Source of the DNA: Deinococcus radiopugnans ATCC 19172
Lineage (GTDB): Bacteria; Deinococcota; Deinococci; Deinococcales; Deinococcaceae
DNA: 64,000 bases
Assembly: GCF_006335125.1 (NCBI RefSeq)
Contig: NZ_VDMO01000001.1
Coordinates: 1-64,000, forward strand
Reading direction: 5' to 3'
Part shown: positions 1-9,007 of the stretch, piece by piece
Numbering within the stretch: the first letter of the stretch is position 1
Layout of the letters: each line of letters starts with the position of its first letter
Program-made: the position numbers and the translations under genes
The notes under the pieces: generated by a model
The model's input: only the letters and a program-made list of their open reading frames with translations
What the model was told of the DNA's origin: nothing
Databases searched by the model: none

Positions 1-112
1 ACGTCAGCTATATCTCCAGCGCACACCGGCCATGACGATCGGGCTGACCGATCACGTCTGGAAGGTGCGGGACTGGCTATCACAGCCGCAGGGCGTCCCC
101 TGTCGGGCATAG
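1..112 (+). pseudogene. C-terminal end of a DDE-type transposase (partial, cut by window start)
   Basis: The second forward frame is open from base 2 to a TAG at 110-112. It reads ...LYLQRTPAMTIGLTDHVW followed by KVRDWL. That RTPAM-x-x-GLTDHxW ending is one I associate with the C-termini of bacterial insertion-sequence transposases. Only about 36 residues lie in the window, so the family cannot be named and it is unknown whether the rest is intact. It converges on the fusion gene that ends at 242. No terminal inverted repeat was confirmed. Confidence 0.5.
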
Positions 113-141
113 TTCCAGCCAACTATCTTCGATCGGATTTC

Positions 142-160
142 CAGGTGTTTTCAACACCTG
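142..160. repeat. Perfect 8-3-8 inverted repeat between transposase tail and next gene
   Basis: CAGGTGTT (142-149), three bases, then AACACCTG (153-160). It lies 30 bp past the transposase stop and 81 bp past the stop of the convergent gene. There is no T tract, so it is not a classical terminator. It could be part of an insertion-sequence end or a small repeat element. Confidence 0.5.
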
Positions 161-241
161 TCAATCGGAGTCCGTATCAGACCGGGTCGGCCAAGATTCG
201 GGAGGTCAGCGGATGTGCGCCGCAGAGAGGCGCTGACACCC

Positions 242-2575
242 TCACAGGCCCTCGTCTCCCCAGGGGCTGTAGGCCTCGTCCGGCAGGTCCGGGGCCTCCA
301 GAATGAAGCGGCCCAGCTGCAGGCAGGCGGCGTCGGGGGCCGGCTGACGCAGGGACATCCGCAGGTCGCGCAGCAGGCGTTCGGCGGGGGTGGGGGCCAG
401 CAGGCCGCCCGCCCCCACCGCCCGCTCCGCCGCCTCGCAGACGGCCCCGCAGGCAGCCTCAGTGAGCTCACGGGCCAGGGCCACGTACGCCAGGGCGCGC
501 GGAAGATCATCGGGGGTGGCCCGTTCCAGCAGCGCCTGCCCGCGCAGCACGGTTTGCCAGGCAGCCTCCAGCCGCGCGGCCACCGCGCCAAAACGCAGGC
601 GCTGCGCGTCGTCTGTGCGAGAAAGGCGGCGCAGCACGTCGCGCCCGGCGGCCAGCACGGCGTCTGCGCCGCCCAGCTGCACTGCCAGAAAGCGCAGCTC
701 GCCGCCCCCGACATCCGGCTGGCGGGAGAAGTCGTCCGGTTGCGCGATCAGGTCCGCCGCCGCCACGCGCAGGCCCGTCAGATCGGCGCGGGCGCTGCCC
801 GTGGAGCGCACGCCCAGCGGCTGCCAGAAATCCGTGTCAAGGCGCTCCGGCGGCGCGGCGTGCGGCAGCAGCGCCAGCACGCGGCCTCCGCCGTGGGGCA
901 GGTCGGCGGGCAGCAGCGGCCGGGTCACGAAATGCGCGCCGAAGGCGAAGGTCTTGCCGCCCACCAGGGTCCAGCCCTCACCCGTGTCGTCCGGCTCCAG
1001 CTGCAGTCCCGGCGCTTCCTCGCTGCTCCAGACGCCGAACAGCTCGCCGTGCAGGGCGTCGGCGGCGGCGCGGGCCTGTTGCGGTCTGGTGCCGTGGGTC
1101 AGGATCAGCAGCAGGGCATTGACGTGGCCCTCGTAAATGCGGCCCACCGGCAGGCTGGCGCGGCCCACCCGGCGCATCAGCGCCAGCAGCCGCGTGCCGG
1201 TCAGGCCCAACCCCCCATGCTGCGTGGGCAGCACGGCGCTCAGCAGTCCGGCCTCGCGCAGGGCTGTCAAGGCGGCGGCGGGAAAGCTTCCATCCAGATC
1301 ACGGGCGGCCTCGGCGTCGATGATGGGCGCGGCGCGCGCGAAGCGGGCCAGCACCGCGCCTAGTGGAGCGGGGTCGGGAGGCTGAGCCGCAGCCCCGCCC
1401 GCTCCGGCGTCCGGCTGCTGCGCCTGGGCGCGGGCCAGTGCTCCGGCCAGCGGCGGGTAGATGGCGCGCCCGCCCAGCGCGTCGGGGTAATCCCACAGCC
1501 CGTTGTGACAGTGGCGGTCGTCGTCCCAGCCGGGATGGTTGACCACCGGGTACAGGCAGAGCCCCTCGACCGGCACGCCCACGGCCTGCGCGGCCCCCAC
1601 CTCGCGCACCACTTGTTCGAACCACGCGGCGCGGTCCTCCCCCTCCGCGCCGGTCTCGGCAATAACCAGCGGACGGCCGTAGCGGGCGTGGACCTCGGCC
1701 AGCAGGTCTCGCAGCGGACGGTGGGCCGCGTGCCCGTGGGGGACCGCCTGCCGCAGCGGCGGCTCCGGATGGTGCCACCACTGGTTGTAGGGGTAATAGT
1801 TCACGCCCACCACGTCCACGTAGCGCTCGGCCCCGCCGAGTTCGGGACGCAGGCGGCCCAGCAGCATGTCCAGCGCCTCGAACTGCGACTCGTGTCCCAG
1901 AGCTGCCTCCGCCGCCTCGTCGGGACGCTCCGGATGCGGCTGCACATTGATCAGCGGCTCGGCGTGCAGAAAGCGGACGCCGGGGTCTACCTCGCGCGCC
2001 GCGTCCATCCCGGCGATGGCGGCGCGGACCAGTTGTGCCTTGAGGGTCAGCCCCCGGCCCTGCGCGAAGGGGTTGAGGTACCCCACGTCACCGCCGCCCC
2101 AGGCCGTGAAGGAGATCTCGTTGACCGGGCACAGCCACAGCGTTCCGTCGGTATGCCCGCGCAGGAACTGCGCCGCCGCCGCCGCGTAACGCGCGAAGGT
2201 GGCGGGAAAGTCGGGGGAGAAGGGGTCCACGAAATCCGGAAAGCCGTAGTGCAGCAGGTCCCAGACGACCTGCACCCCTGCCGCGTGGGCGGCCTGAACC
2301 TGATTCAACGCCGAGGCGAAATCGTACTCGCCGGGCAGCCGCTCGATCAGGTGCCAGCGCAGCCCGTCACGGGCCGTCCGCAGGCCGGACGCGGCCAGAC
2401 GGTCATAGTCCTGCTGGGCAAAGCGGTCGTGCGCGGTGGCGTCAATCACGTCGATCCGCCGCCCCGACGGCCTGCGCTGGGTGCTGCACTCGAAACCGCC
2501 CCAGAACGGAGATTGAAAGGCCGGCGGCCGGGACAGGCCGGTCTGGGGTTCGGGCGGCGGTGGAGAAACACTCAC
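242..2575 (-). CDS. GH-A glycosidase-like domain fused to acyl-CoA dehydrogenase-like domain
   Basis: One 777-aa frame from a GTG at 2575. Residues about 20-385 are a TIM-barrel glycosidase of the GH1/clan GH-A type. Both catalytic glutamates are visible: E153 in VNEISF (acid/base, equivalent to NEP) and E307 in VIAETG (nucleophile, equivalent to ITENG). A linker rich in Ala, Pro and Gln (about 386-402) leads to an ACAD-like domain (about 403-777). This has the N-terminal helical part, a TQHGGLGL segment and a C-terminal helical bundle. The usual catalytic Glu motif (YEGTSE) is absent there. I know of no characterised enzyme with this fusion. The start is uncertain: there is no good ribosome site, and the frame stays open upstream into the divergent gene. 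Transcribed towards the transposase remnant. Confidence 0.75.
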   Translation of the reverse strand: MSVSPPPPEPQTGLSRPPAFQSPFWGGFECSTQRRPSGRRIDVIDATAHDRFAQQDYDRLAASGLRTARDGLRWHLIERLPGEYDFASALNQVQAAHAAGVQVVWDLLHYGFPDFVDPFSPDFPATFARYAAAAAQFLRGHTDGTLWLCPVNEISFTAWGGGDVGYLNPFAQGRGLTLKAQLVRAAIAGMDAAREVDPGVRFLHAEPLINVQPHPERPDEAAEAALGHESQFEALDMLLGRLRPELGGAERYVDVVGVNYYPYNQWWHHPEPPLRQAVPHGHAAHRPLRDLLAEVHARYGRPLVIAETGAEGEDRAAWFEQVVREVGAAQAVGVPVEGLCLYPVVNHPGWDDDRHCHNGLWDYPDALGGRAIYPPLAGALARAQAQQPDAGAGGAAAQPPDPAPLGAVLARFARAAPIIDAEAARDLDGSFPAAALTALREAGLLSAVLPTQHGGLGLTGTRLLALMRRVGRASLPVGRIYEGHVNALLLILTHGTRPQQARAAADALHGELFGVWSSEEAPGLQLEPDDTGEGWTLVGGKTFAFGAHFVTRPLLPADLPHGGGRVLALLPHAAPPERLDTDFWQPLGVRSTGSARADLTGLRVAAADLIAQPDDFSRQPDVGGGELRFLAVQLGGADAVLAAGRDVLRRLSRTDDAQRLRFGAVAARLEAAWQTVLRGQALLERATPDDLPRALAYVALARELTEAACGAVCEAAERAVGAGGLLAPTPAERLLRDLRMSLRQPAPDAACLQLGRFILEAPDLPDEAYSPWGDEGL

Positions 2576-2674
2576 CTGTCCAGCCTGCCGCTGGTGGGGG
2601 TGCGGTGGCTGTGGAGCGGATGAATGTTCCTGTAGGTCACGGTCCAGCGCGCACCCTGTCCGGCGCCCGGCCCC

Positions 2675-2686
2675 TATCCTGGGGTC
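2675..2686 (+). promoter_or_regulatory. Leaderless-type -10 box for the PuuD-like gene
   Basis: TATCCT at 2675-2680 is followed by exactly 6 nt and then the ATG at 2687. This is the TANNNT arrangement typical of leaderless Deinococcus transcripts. No Shine-Dalgarno sequence precedes the ATG. Confidence 0.55.
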
Positions 2687-3385
2687 ATGCCCGCACGCCC
2701 CCTGATCGGCCTGACCACCTCTCACCTCGCAGACACCGCGCCCCGCACCCACCATGGTCTGTCGCGGCGCTATTCCGAGGCGGTCGAGGCCGTCGGCGGC
2801 TTGCCCACGCTGCTGCCCAACCTGCCCCAACGGGCCGCCGACTATGCCGAGCGGGTGGACGCGGTGCTGTTGACCGGGGGCGTGGACGTGCATCCGCGTC
2901 ACTTTGGACAGCATCCCCGGCGCGGTCTGGGCGAGATCGACGAGGCCCGCGACGCCTTCGAGACGGCGCTGTACCGCGCGGCCCGCGCGCTGGGCAAACC
3001 CGTGCTGGGCATCTGCCGGGGCGTCCAGATGATCAATGTGTTGGAGGGCGGCACGCTGCACCAGCATCTGCCGGACGTGCCGGGGGCCTGGGCCGATCAC
3101 GCCCAGCGCGTCCACGCCGACACCCTGGGCCACGAGGTCACGTTCACGCCGGGCAGCCGCCTGGCCGGAACCCACGGCGAGCGGGCGCTGGTCAATTCAT
3201 CTCACCATCAGGCCATCGACGGGGTGGCCCCGACCCTGACGGTCACCGCCGTGGCCCCTGATGGCCTCGTGGAAGCGGTGGAGGGCGACGGCGTCATCGG
3301 CGTGCAGTGGCATCCCGAAGTGCTGTTCCACGCCCACCCGCACGCGCTGGGCACGTTCACGGCGTTCATGCAACTGCTCCGTTAA
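2687..3385 (+). CDS. Gamma-glutamyl-gamma-aminobutyrate hydrolase-like class I glutamine amidotransferase
   Basis: 232 aa of the PuuD/peptidase C26 family, which hydrolyses gamma-glutamyl amides in the cytoplasm (gamma-Glu-GABA in putrescine breakdown). The triad is visible: C110 in the nucleophile elbow LGICRG, and H209 and E211 in VQWHPEV. SSHHQA and LLTGGVDV, both typical of the family, are also present. Length is normal. It stands alone between two oppositely oriented genes with no putrescine genes near, so the substrate is not known. A closely spaced -10 box suggests a leaderless mRNA starting at this ATG. Confidence 0.88.
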   Translation: MPARPLIGLTTSHLADTAPRTHHGLSRRYSEAVEAVGGLPTLLPNLPQRAADYAERVDAVLLTGGVDVHPRHFGQHPRRGLGEIDEARDAFETALYRAARALGKPVLGICRGVQMINVLEGGTLHQHLPDVPGAWADHAQRVHADTLGHEVTFTPGSRLAGTHGERALVNSSHHQAIDGVAPTLTVTAVAPDGLVEAVEGDGVIGVQWHPEVLFHAHPHALGTFTAFMQLLR

Positions 3386-3390
3386 AGCTC

Positions 3391-4131
3391 TTACCGCCAG
3401 CTTCGGAGTTCTGGTGGCAGGTGCGCCACCTCGTTGAACGAATCCAGGCTGAGGCGCCCGCTCCCCGGGAGACCGGCGCTGAAGGTGAAGCGGGTCAGGC
3501 TGCCGTTGCGGACGCGCCAGTTGAGCCGCAGGGCCGCCGCGTCAGGCGCGTCGAGGGCCAGCGCCACCATCAGTCCGATGACGCCGCCGCTGGTAAAGGC
3601 CAGGACGAATGAGCCCGAAGGCAGGCGCGTCAGCTCGGCCAGGGCCGCCTGCACCCGTGAGCGAAAGGCTGACCAGCCCTCGACACCTGGATGGGTCACG
3701 CTGCCCTCTTGCCACGCCCCGGCCAGGTGCTCCAGCATGGGTTGAAAGGCACGGTTGCGATCCGGCGCGTTCCGGCGCTCCTGAAACTGCTCCATCGACG
3801 CGGCAAACCCCGTGTCCTGGGTGACCAGCAGCGGAGCCAGCGTGCGGATCAAGCCGTCGCCGTCGTACTCGGCCAGCCGGGCGTCCTCCACCGCCTCCGG
3901 CCAGGGCGCAGGCGCGTCGGCATCGGCAAAGTGGGCCGCTCCGGCCGCGAGTTGCGCGGTGCGGCGTTGCCGAACCAGGGGACCGTGAACGACGTGGGTG
4001 GGCGTGAACCCTTCGGCGCTCAGCGCCAGCCCCACCGCCCGTGCCTGCTGCTCCCCCAGCGGCGAGAGGCGATCCGTGTCCGCCTCGAACGGCGTCGCCT
4101 GACCGTGGCGGATCAAGATCAGCTCACTCAT
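3391..4131 (-). CDS. Histidine phosphatase family protein (phosphoglycerate mutase-like)
   Basis: 246 aa from the ATG at 4131, which overlaps the stop of the kinase gene upstream (ATGAGTGA). The frame opens earlier, but the RHG motif sits at residues 8-10 from this ATG, as is normal for the family. R8 and H9 of LILIRHG form the phosphohistidine site, and a later PLVRQRRTAQ segment matches the second conserved Arg region. It is the last gene of the lipid operon. Phosphatases of this fold act on sugar phosphates, phosphoproteins or phospho-metabolites. Next to an APH-fold kinase, a role in clearing phosphorylated intermediates is possible but is inference. Confidence 0.85.
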   Translation of the reverse strand: MSELILIRHGQATPFEADTDRLSPLGEQQARAVGLALSAEGFTPTHVVHGPLVRQRRTAQLAAGAAHFADADAPAPWPEAVEDARLAEYDGDGLIRTLAPLLVTQDTGFAASMEQFQERRNAPDRNRAFQPMLEHLAGAWQEGSVTHPGVEGWSAFRSRVQAALAELTRLPSGSFVLAFTSGGVIGLMVALALDAPDAAALRLNWRVRNGSLTRFTFSAGLPGSGRLSLDSFNEVAHLPPELRSWR

Positions 4132-5248
4132 CTGCTGGAGAGACCGCTCCCTCATCCCCGGTGGAGTCCGCCGAGATTCTGCGCCACGCCTCGCGGATCA
4201 GCCACTCGGCCTGTCCGGCCAGCGGGGCGAAGCGCGGATCCTGCGTCTGGCCCAGTCGGTAACGGGCGAAAATTTGCAGGACGATCACCGCCAGCTTGAA
4301 GTGACCCAGCACCTCATACCACGTCACCGAGTCGCTCGTCACATGACGAGCAGAAGATTGGGCGTAGCGGGCAATGAACCCCTCGCGGCTCAGGAAGCCG
4401 GGGAAACTGGCCCCGATTTCGTTGGCGCCGCGCCCCGGCTGCTCGGGCATCGTCCAGTACGTCAGCGTCAGGCCCAGATCCACCAGCGGATCGCCCACGG
4501 TGGTCATTTCCCAGTCCAGCAACGCCACCACGCGCGAGGGATCGGCGGGGTCGAGCATCAGATTGTCCAGCTTCAGATCGTTGTGAACCAGGGTGTGCGC
4601 CGATTCTTCGGGGGTATGGGCTTCGAGCCAGGCAATCACCAGCTCGTCACGCAACTCGGCGGGCGGGGGCAGATCGCCCGAGTCCGCCAGCAGCTCGCGC
4701 GCCCGCCGCCAGCGCCCGGCCCAGCCGCCCACCTGCCGGGCGTTGAAGCCTTCCGGCTTGCCGATGGCCCGCAGGCCCGCCGCGTCGATGTCGACCGCGT
4801 GCAGCTGCGCCAGCGTGTCGGCCACCGCCTCCGACATCTGCCGGGGCGCGTCGGGCAGATCGCGGTATTCGGCGGGCATCTGGGTTCGCACCACCAGCCC
4901 GCGCCGCCGCTCCATCAGGTAAAAGGGTGAGCCCAGCAGATCGGGGTCTTCCACCAGCAGCAGCGGCTCCGGGGCCACGTCCAGCACCGGATGAATCTTC
5001 TCCAGCAGGTGAAACTCGCGGGCCATGTCGTGCGCGCCCTTCGCCACCGGCCCCAGCGGCGCGCGGCGCAGCACGTACTCGCGCTCGCCCAGCCGCAGCA
5101 GGTAGGTCAGGTTGGAAAAGCCCCCAGGAAACTGTGTGACCTCCAATCTCTCCAGATCACCCTCCACCTTGCCGCGCAGCACCTCGCGCAGCGTGTCCAG
5201 CGGCAGTTCCTCGCCGGGCCGAACCGCCGCCGTGTCCGGGCGGGTCAA
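4124..5248 (-). CDS. APH-fold phosphotransferase, ACAD10/11 or LvaA-like kinase
   Basis: 374 aa from a TTG at 5248 whose bases overlap the TGA of the preceding SDR (TTGA). No ATG or GTG fits better. The kinase catalytic loop HNDLKLDN (H222, D224, N229) and the metal-binding LLDWE (D245) are intact, and FPGGFSNLTYLL is the nucleotide loop. The family includes the kinase domain of ACAD10/11 and bacterial LvaA, which phosphorylate 4-hydroxyacyl-CoAs so that a partner ACAD-fold enzyme can eliminate phosphate. Its place in an operon with an ADGPD-type ACAD, MaoC and SDRs fits that role. The substrate chain length is unknown. Antibiotic phosphorylation is less likely in this context. Confidence 0.82.
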   Translation of the reverse strand: MTRPDTAAVRPGEELPLDTLREVLRGKVEGDLERLEVTQFPGGFSNLTYLLRLGEREYVLRRAPLGPVAKGAHDMAREFHLLEKIHPVLDVAPEPLLLVEDPDLLGSPFYLMERRRGLVVRTQMPAEYRDLPDAPRQMSEAVADTLAQLHAVDIDAAGLRAIGKPEGFNARQVGGWAGRWRRARELLADSGDLPPPAELRDELVIAWLEAHTPEESAHTLVHNDLKLDNLMLDPADPSRVVALLDWEMTTVGDPLVDLGLTLTYWTMPEQPGRGANEIGASFPGFLSREGFIARYAQSSARHVTSDSVTWYEVLGHFKLAVIVLQIFARYRLGQTQDPRFAPLAGQAEWLIREAWRRISADSTGDEGAVSPADE

Positions 5249-6057
5249 GGATGACCCTCGGTGCGCGGGGCCTCGTTGCCTTTGGAGGCCGCACTGCCCT
5301 CCAGCAGCGCCATCGCCTTCTTGCGCAGGTGGCGCATCTTGCTGATCCACTCGCCGTAATTGGCCGCCTTGTTCTGGAAGGACTTGAGGGTGGTGTCGTG
5401 GGTGGTGATCAGGAAGCCGTCGGTCCGCAGCACCTTCAGGGTTTCTTCCACCAGCACGTCGGTGGTCACGGCGGTTTGCTGCAGGATTGGTGCGTTCTGG
5501 ATCATGGGCGTCCAGACGCCTTCGGGGCACAGGCAGGCCACCCGGATGCCCCGGTCGCCATAGGTGATCGCCAGCCACTCGGCAAAGGCCAGCGCCGCGT
5601 GCTTGGTCACGGCGTAGGGTGCGGAGTGCAATTCGGTCAGCAGGCCCGCCGCCGACGCGGTGTTCAGCAGGTAGCCCTCGCCGCGTTCCAGCATGTGCGG
5701 CACCAGATGCCGCGCGGCCCAGACGTGGCTCATCACGTTGACGCGGTGGATCAGGTCCCAGGTCTTGTCGGGCGTCTCCGGCCCCTCGCCCACGGCGATG
5801 CCGGCATTCGAGCAGAACAGATCAATCTGGCCCTCATTCCCCAGCACGTCGTCGATCAGCGCTTTGATGTCGGCCTCCTGGCCCACGTCGGCGGCCACGA
5901 AGCGCGCCCCGATCTCCTGCGCCTTCTGCGCGCCCACCTCCGCGTTGCGGTCAGAAGCGATCACGGTGGCCCCCTCCTGCACGAAGCGGGTGGCGAGGGC
6001 CAGCCCGATGCCCGAGGCGGAGCCGGTGATGACGATGGTTTTGTTTTTGAATTCCAT
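5245..6057 (-). CDS. Short-chain dehydrogenase/reductase (SDR)
   Basis: 270 aa from the ATG at 6057, with AAAGGA upstream as ribosome site. Classical SDR: cofactor motif TGSASGIG near the N-terminus, NAG at the end of strand 4, NTASAAG with the catalytic Ser, and YAVTK (Tyr and Lys). The tail after about residue 200 is longer and more basic than in FabG, as in SDRs found in fatty-acyl operons. Its stop overlaps the kinase start by TTGA, so the two are translated together. Likely oxidises a hydroxyacyl or alcohol intermediate with NAD(P); the substrate is not visible from sequence. Confidence 0.87.
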   Translation of the reverse strand: MEFKNKTIVITGSASGIGLALATRFVQEGATVIASDRNAEVGAQKAQEIGARFVAADVGQEADIKALIDDVLGNEGQIDLFCSNAGIAVGEGPETPDKTWDLIHRVNVMSHVWAARHLVPHMLERGEGYLLNTASAAGLLTELHSAPYAVTKHAALAFAEWLAITYGDRGIRVACLCPEGVWTPMIQNAPILQQTAVTTDVLVEETLKVLRTDGFLITTHDTTLKSFQNKAANYGEWISKMRHLRKKAMALLEGSAASKGNEAPRTEGHP

Positions 6058-6092
6058 AGAGAAGTCCTTTGCAGCCCACGAATGGGGGGCTG

Positions 6093-6509
6093 TCAGGGTT
6101 GAACGAGGGTCAGATCCGTGAACATCGCATAGTCGGCAGGATTGAGGGTGAGCAGAGGGTATCCCCGCACCTCCGCATGTGCGCCGATCAGGAAATCGGT
6201 GACGAGGCGGCGTGGCAGGCCCGCTCCAGCTTTCTGACGACGCAGAGCGTACTCGGCGTGAAGATCGCCGATTCTCTGCCACATGGCGCGGCTGAACTCC
6301 CAGTCGATGTCGATGCCAAAGGAGGTCACCCAGTTCTCGGCGTCGGGCAGCGAGGGGCGCAATTCGGCGATCACGGGGGCGCAGACCAACAGTGAATGGG
6401 CCGCGTCGAGCTGTTCGGCCACCCATGGCGCGCGTGGTTCCCCGGCCTGGATGGCGATCAGCGCGCTGGTGTCCAGGCTGAGGTTAACCAGGGCGTCATG
6501 TCGCGGCAA
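6093..6509 (-). CDS. vapC: PIN-domain ribonuclease toxin, VapC-like
   Basis: 138 aa from a TTG at 6509, one base past the antitoxin stop. The ATG nearby is out of frame, so the TTG is preferred. PIN-domain acidic residues are in place: D13 in LDTSAL, E49 in VIAEL and D105 in VTDFLIGAHA, with a late D126 in NPADY. VapC enzymes cut RNA, often tRNA, and are held inactive by the upstream antitoxin. The cassette sits inside an operon of lipid enzymes, 35 nt before the next SDR, so it may be cotranscribed from their promoter. Confidence 0.85.
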   Translation of the reverse strand: MPRHDALVNLSLDTSALIAIQAGEPRAPWVAEQLDAAHSLLVCAPVIAELRPSLPDAENWVTSFGIDIDWEFSRAMWQRIGDLHAEYALRRQKAGAGLPRRLVTDFLIGAHAEVRGYPLLTLNPADYAMFTDLTLVQP

Positions 6510-6510
6510 C

Positions 6511-6897
6511 CTAGGACTCGCCTCCTGCCGTTTTGTTCTGAGGCGTTCCGTTCTGACGCTCCAGAAACTCTTGCAGCGTGATCACCTTCTGCTTGCCCGT
6601 GCCCATGCTGTGCAGGATTTCGCGGTCCCCAGGGTCATAGCGCATGTCGGCCACGTACTCCTCGGCGGTCATGCCGTCCGGTGGGGTCAGCGTGCCGATG
6701 GCCTCAAAGAAACTGCGGCGGCGTGGCCTGGCGGTTCGCAGCGTCACCGCGCCGTCACGGACAACAAACTCCAGTTTCTTGCCGGCCTCCAGGCCCAACT
6801 CGTCGCGCAACTCTTTGGGCACGGTCACCTGCCCCTTGCTGGTCATGGTGGCGGTAAAGACGCGCTCGTCCGTGGGTCTGGTTTCGTTCACCGTCAT
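6511..6897 (-). CDS. vapB: AbrB/MazE-type antitoxin, VapB-like
   Basis: 128 aa. The swapped-hairpin DNA-binding domain is at about residues 12-55, with the signature SKGQVTVPKELRDELG. The C-terminal part (DGMTAEEYVADMRYD onward) probably contacts the toxin. A strong ribosome site lies upstream of the ATG (GGAGGTGGGTAAGGA). The stop is one base from the toxin start, the usual coupled order. Antitoxins of this type repress their own promoter, but no separate promoter is clear in the 33 nt between it and the ACAD gene. Confidence 0.85.
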   Translation of the reverse strand: MTVNETRPTDERVFTATMTSKGQVTVPKELRDELGLEAGKKLEFVVRDGAVTLRTARPRRRSFFEAIGTLTPPDGMTAEEYVADMRYDPGDREILHSMGTGKQKVITLQEFLERQNGTPQNKTAGGES

Positions 6898-6930
6898 TCC
6901 TTACCCACCTCCTTACCACCCCAGCCTAGC

Positions 6931-8189
<1,259 letters not shown>

Positions 8190-8193
<4 letters not shown>

Positions 8194-8549
8194 AGGGATT
8201 CCTCCTGAAGGTCGAGGGGGCGAAAGCTGGCGTGATCGCCTTCCACGCTGATCATGGCGCCACGGTGAACGCCGCCGCCGACACGGCGAATGAGCAGGTT
8301 CAGGGCGAGGATGCGGTCCAGCACCGCTTCGGCCTGTGCCATCAACTCGGATGAGTCGTCGTCGTTCATTCTGTCGGCCAGCGCCGCGTCCTCGTCGAAC
8401 AGGGCGCGGTACGGCTCGAAGGCGGGCGTCGGCTCGAAGCCGCAATGGATGGCGAACATCTCCACGCTTTGAAGCGGCATCCGGCCCAGCACCTCTCCGT
8501 TTCGCTCCAGCAGGTAAACGGTGGTGCCGGGAGTCAGCGCATCGGTCAC
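8190..8549 (-). CDS. Hypothetical 119-aa protein within the lipid operon
   Basis: Starts at a GTG overlapping the MaoC stop (GTGA) and ends overlapping the ACAD start (ATGA), so it is clearly translated as part of the chain. I recognise no domain. It is acidic, with no signal peptide or membrane segment. A short N-terminal strand-like part ([13 protein letters not shown]) precedes a helical middle with [19 protein letters not shown] and a Gly-rich stretch [10 protein letters not shown]. It could be a small accessory subunit of a neighbour: in the Pseudomonas levulinate pathway the kinase LvaA needs a small partner, LvaB. I see no sequence likeness to LvaB and make no such assignment. Confidence 0.7.
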
Positions 8550-9007
8550 ACGTACACCCGGAACACACTCTCCGCCGTCGCCGCTGGCCGCTGTTCGCCC
8601 TCGATCTCGATGGTGTTCAGCACCGTGATCTGCAGATGGCCCGCACCCGGGTCGGCGGCCTGCAACACGGCGCGGTTGCGCAGGCGGCTGCCGACCCGGA
8701 CAGGCGTGATGAAGCGCACGCGGTTCAGACCGTAGTTGACGGTCATCTGGGCGCCCTCGATGTGCGGCGCGCCGCCGTGGGTCATGAACTCCCCGGCCAG
8801 CAGCGACAGGGTAAGGAAGCCGTGCGCGATGGTGGTGCCGAACGGCCCGGCGGCGGCTTTCTCGGCGTCCACATGAATGAACTGGTGATCCCCGGTGACA
8901 TCGGCAAAAGCTTGAACGCGGGCCTGATCCACCAGGATCCATTCGGACAGCGCGACTTCCTGCCCGATATTCGCGGCCAGTTCGTCCGCCCTCAGCCCAC
9001 GCGTCAT
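8546..9007 (-). CDS. MaoC-like (R)-specific enoyl-CoA hydratase
   Basis: 153 aa, single hot-dog fold. The hydratase-2 motif is seen at residues 36-47 ([12 protein letters not shown]), with the catalytic pair D40 and H45, followed by GFLTLSLL of the central helix. MaoC/PhaJ enzymes hydrate trans-2-enoyl-CoA to (R)-3-hydroxyacyl-CoA. The start overlaps the SDR stop (ATGA) and the stop overlaps the next start (GTGA). The adjacent SDR is the natural partner to oxidise or reduce the hydroxyacyl product. Confidence 0.87.
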   Translation of the reverse strand: MTRGLRADELAANIGQEVALSEWILVDQARVQAFADVTGDHQFIHVDAEKAAAGPFGTTIAHGFLTLSLLAGEFMTHGGAPHIEGAQMTVNYGLNRVRFITPVRVGSRLRNRAVLQAADPGAGHLQITVLNTIEIEGEQRPAATAESVFRVYV

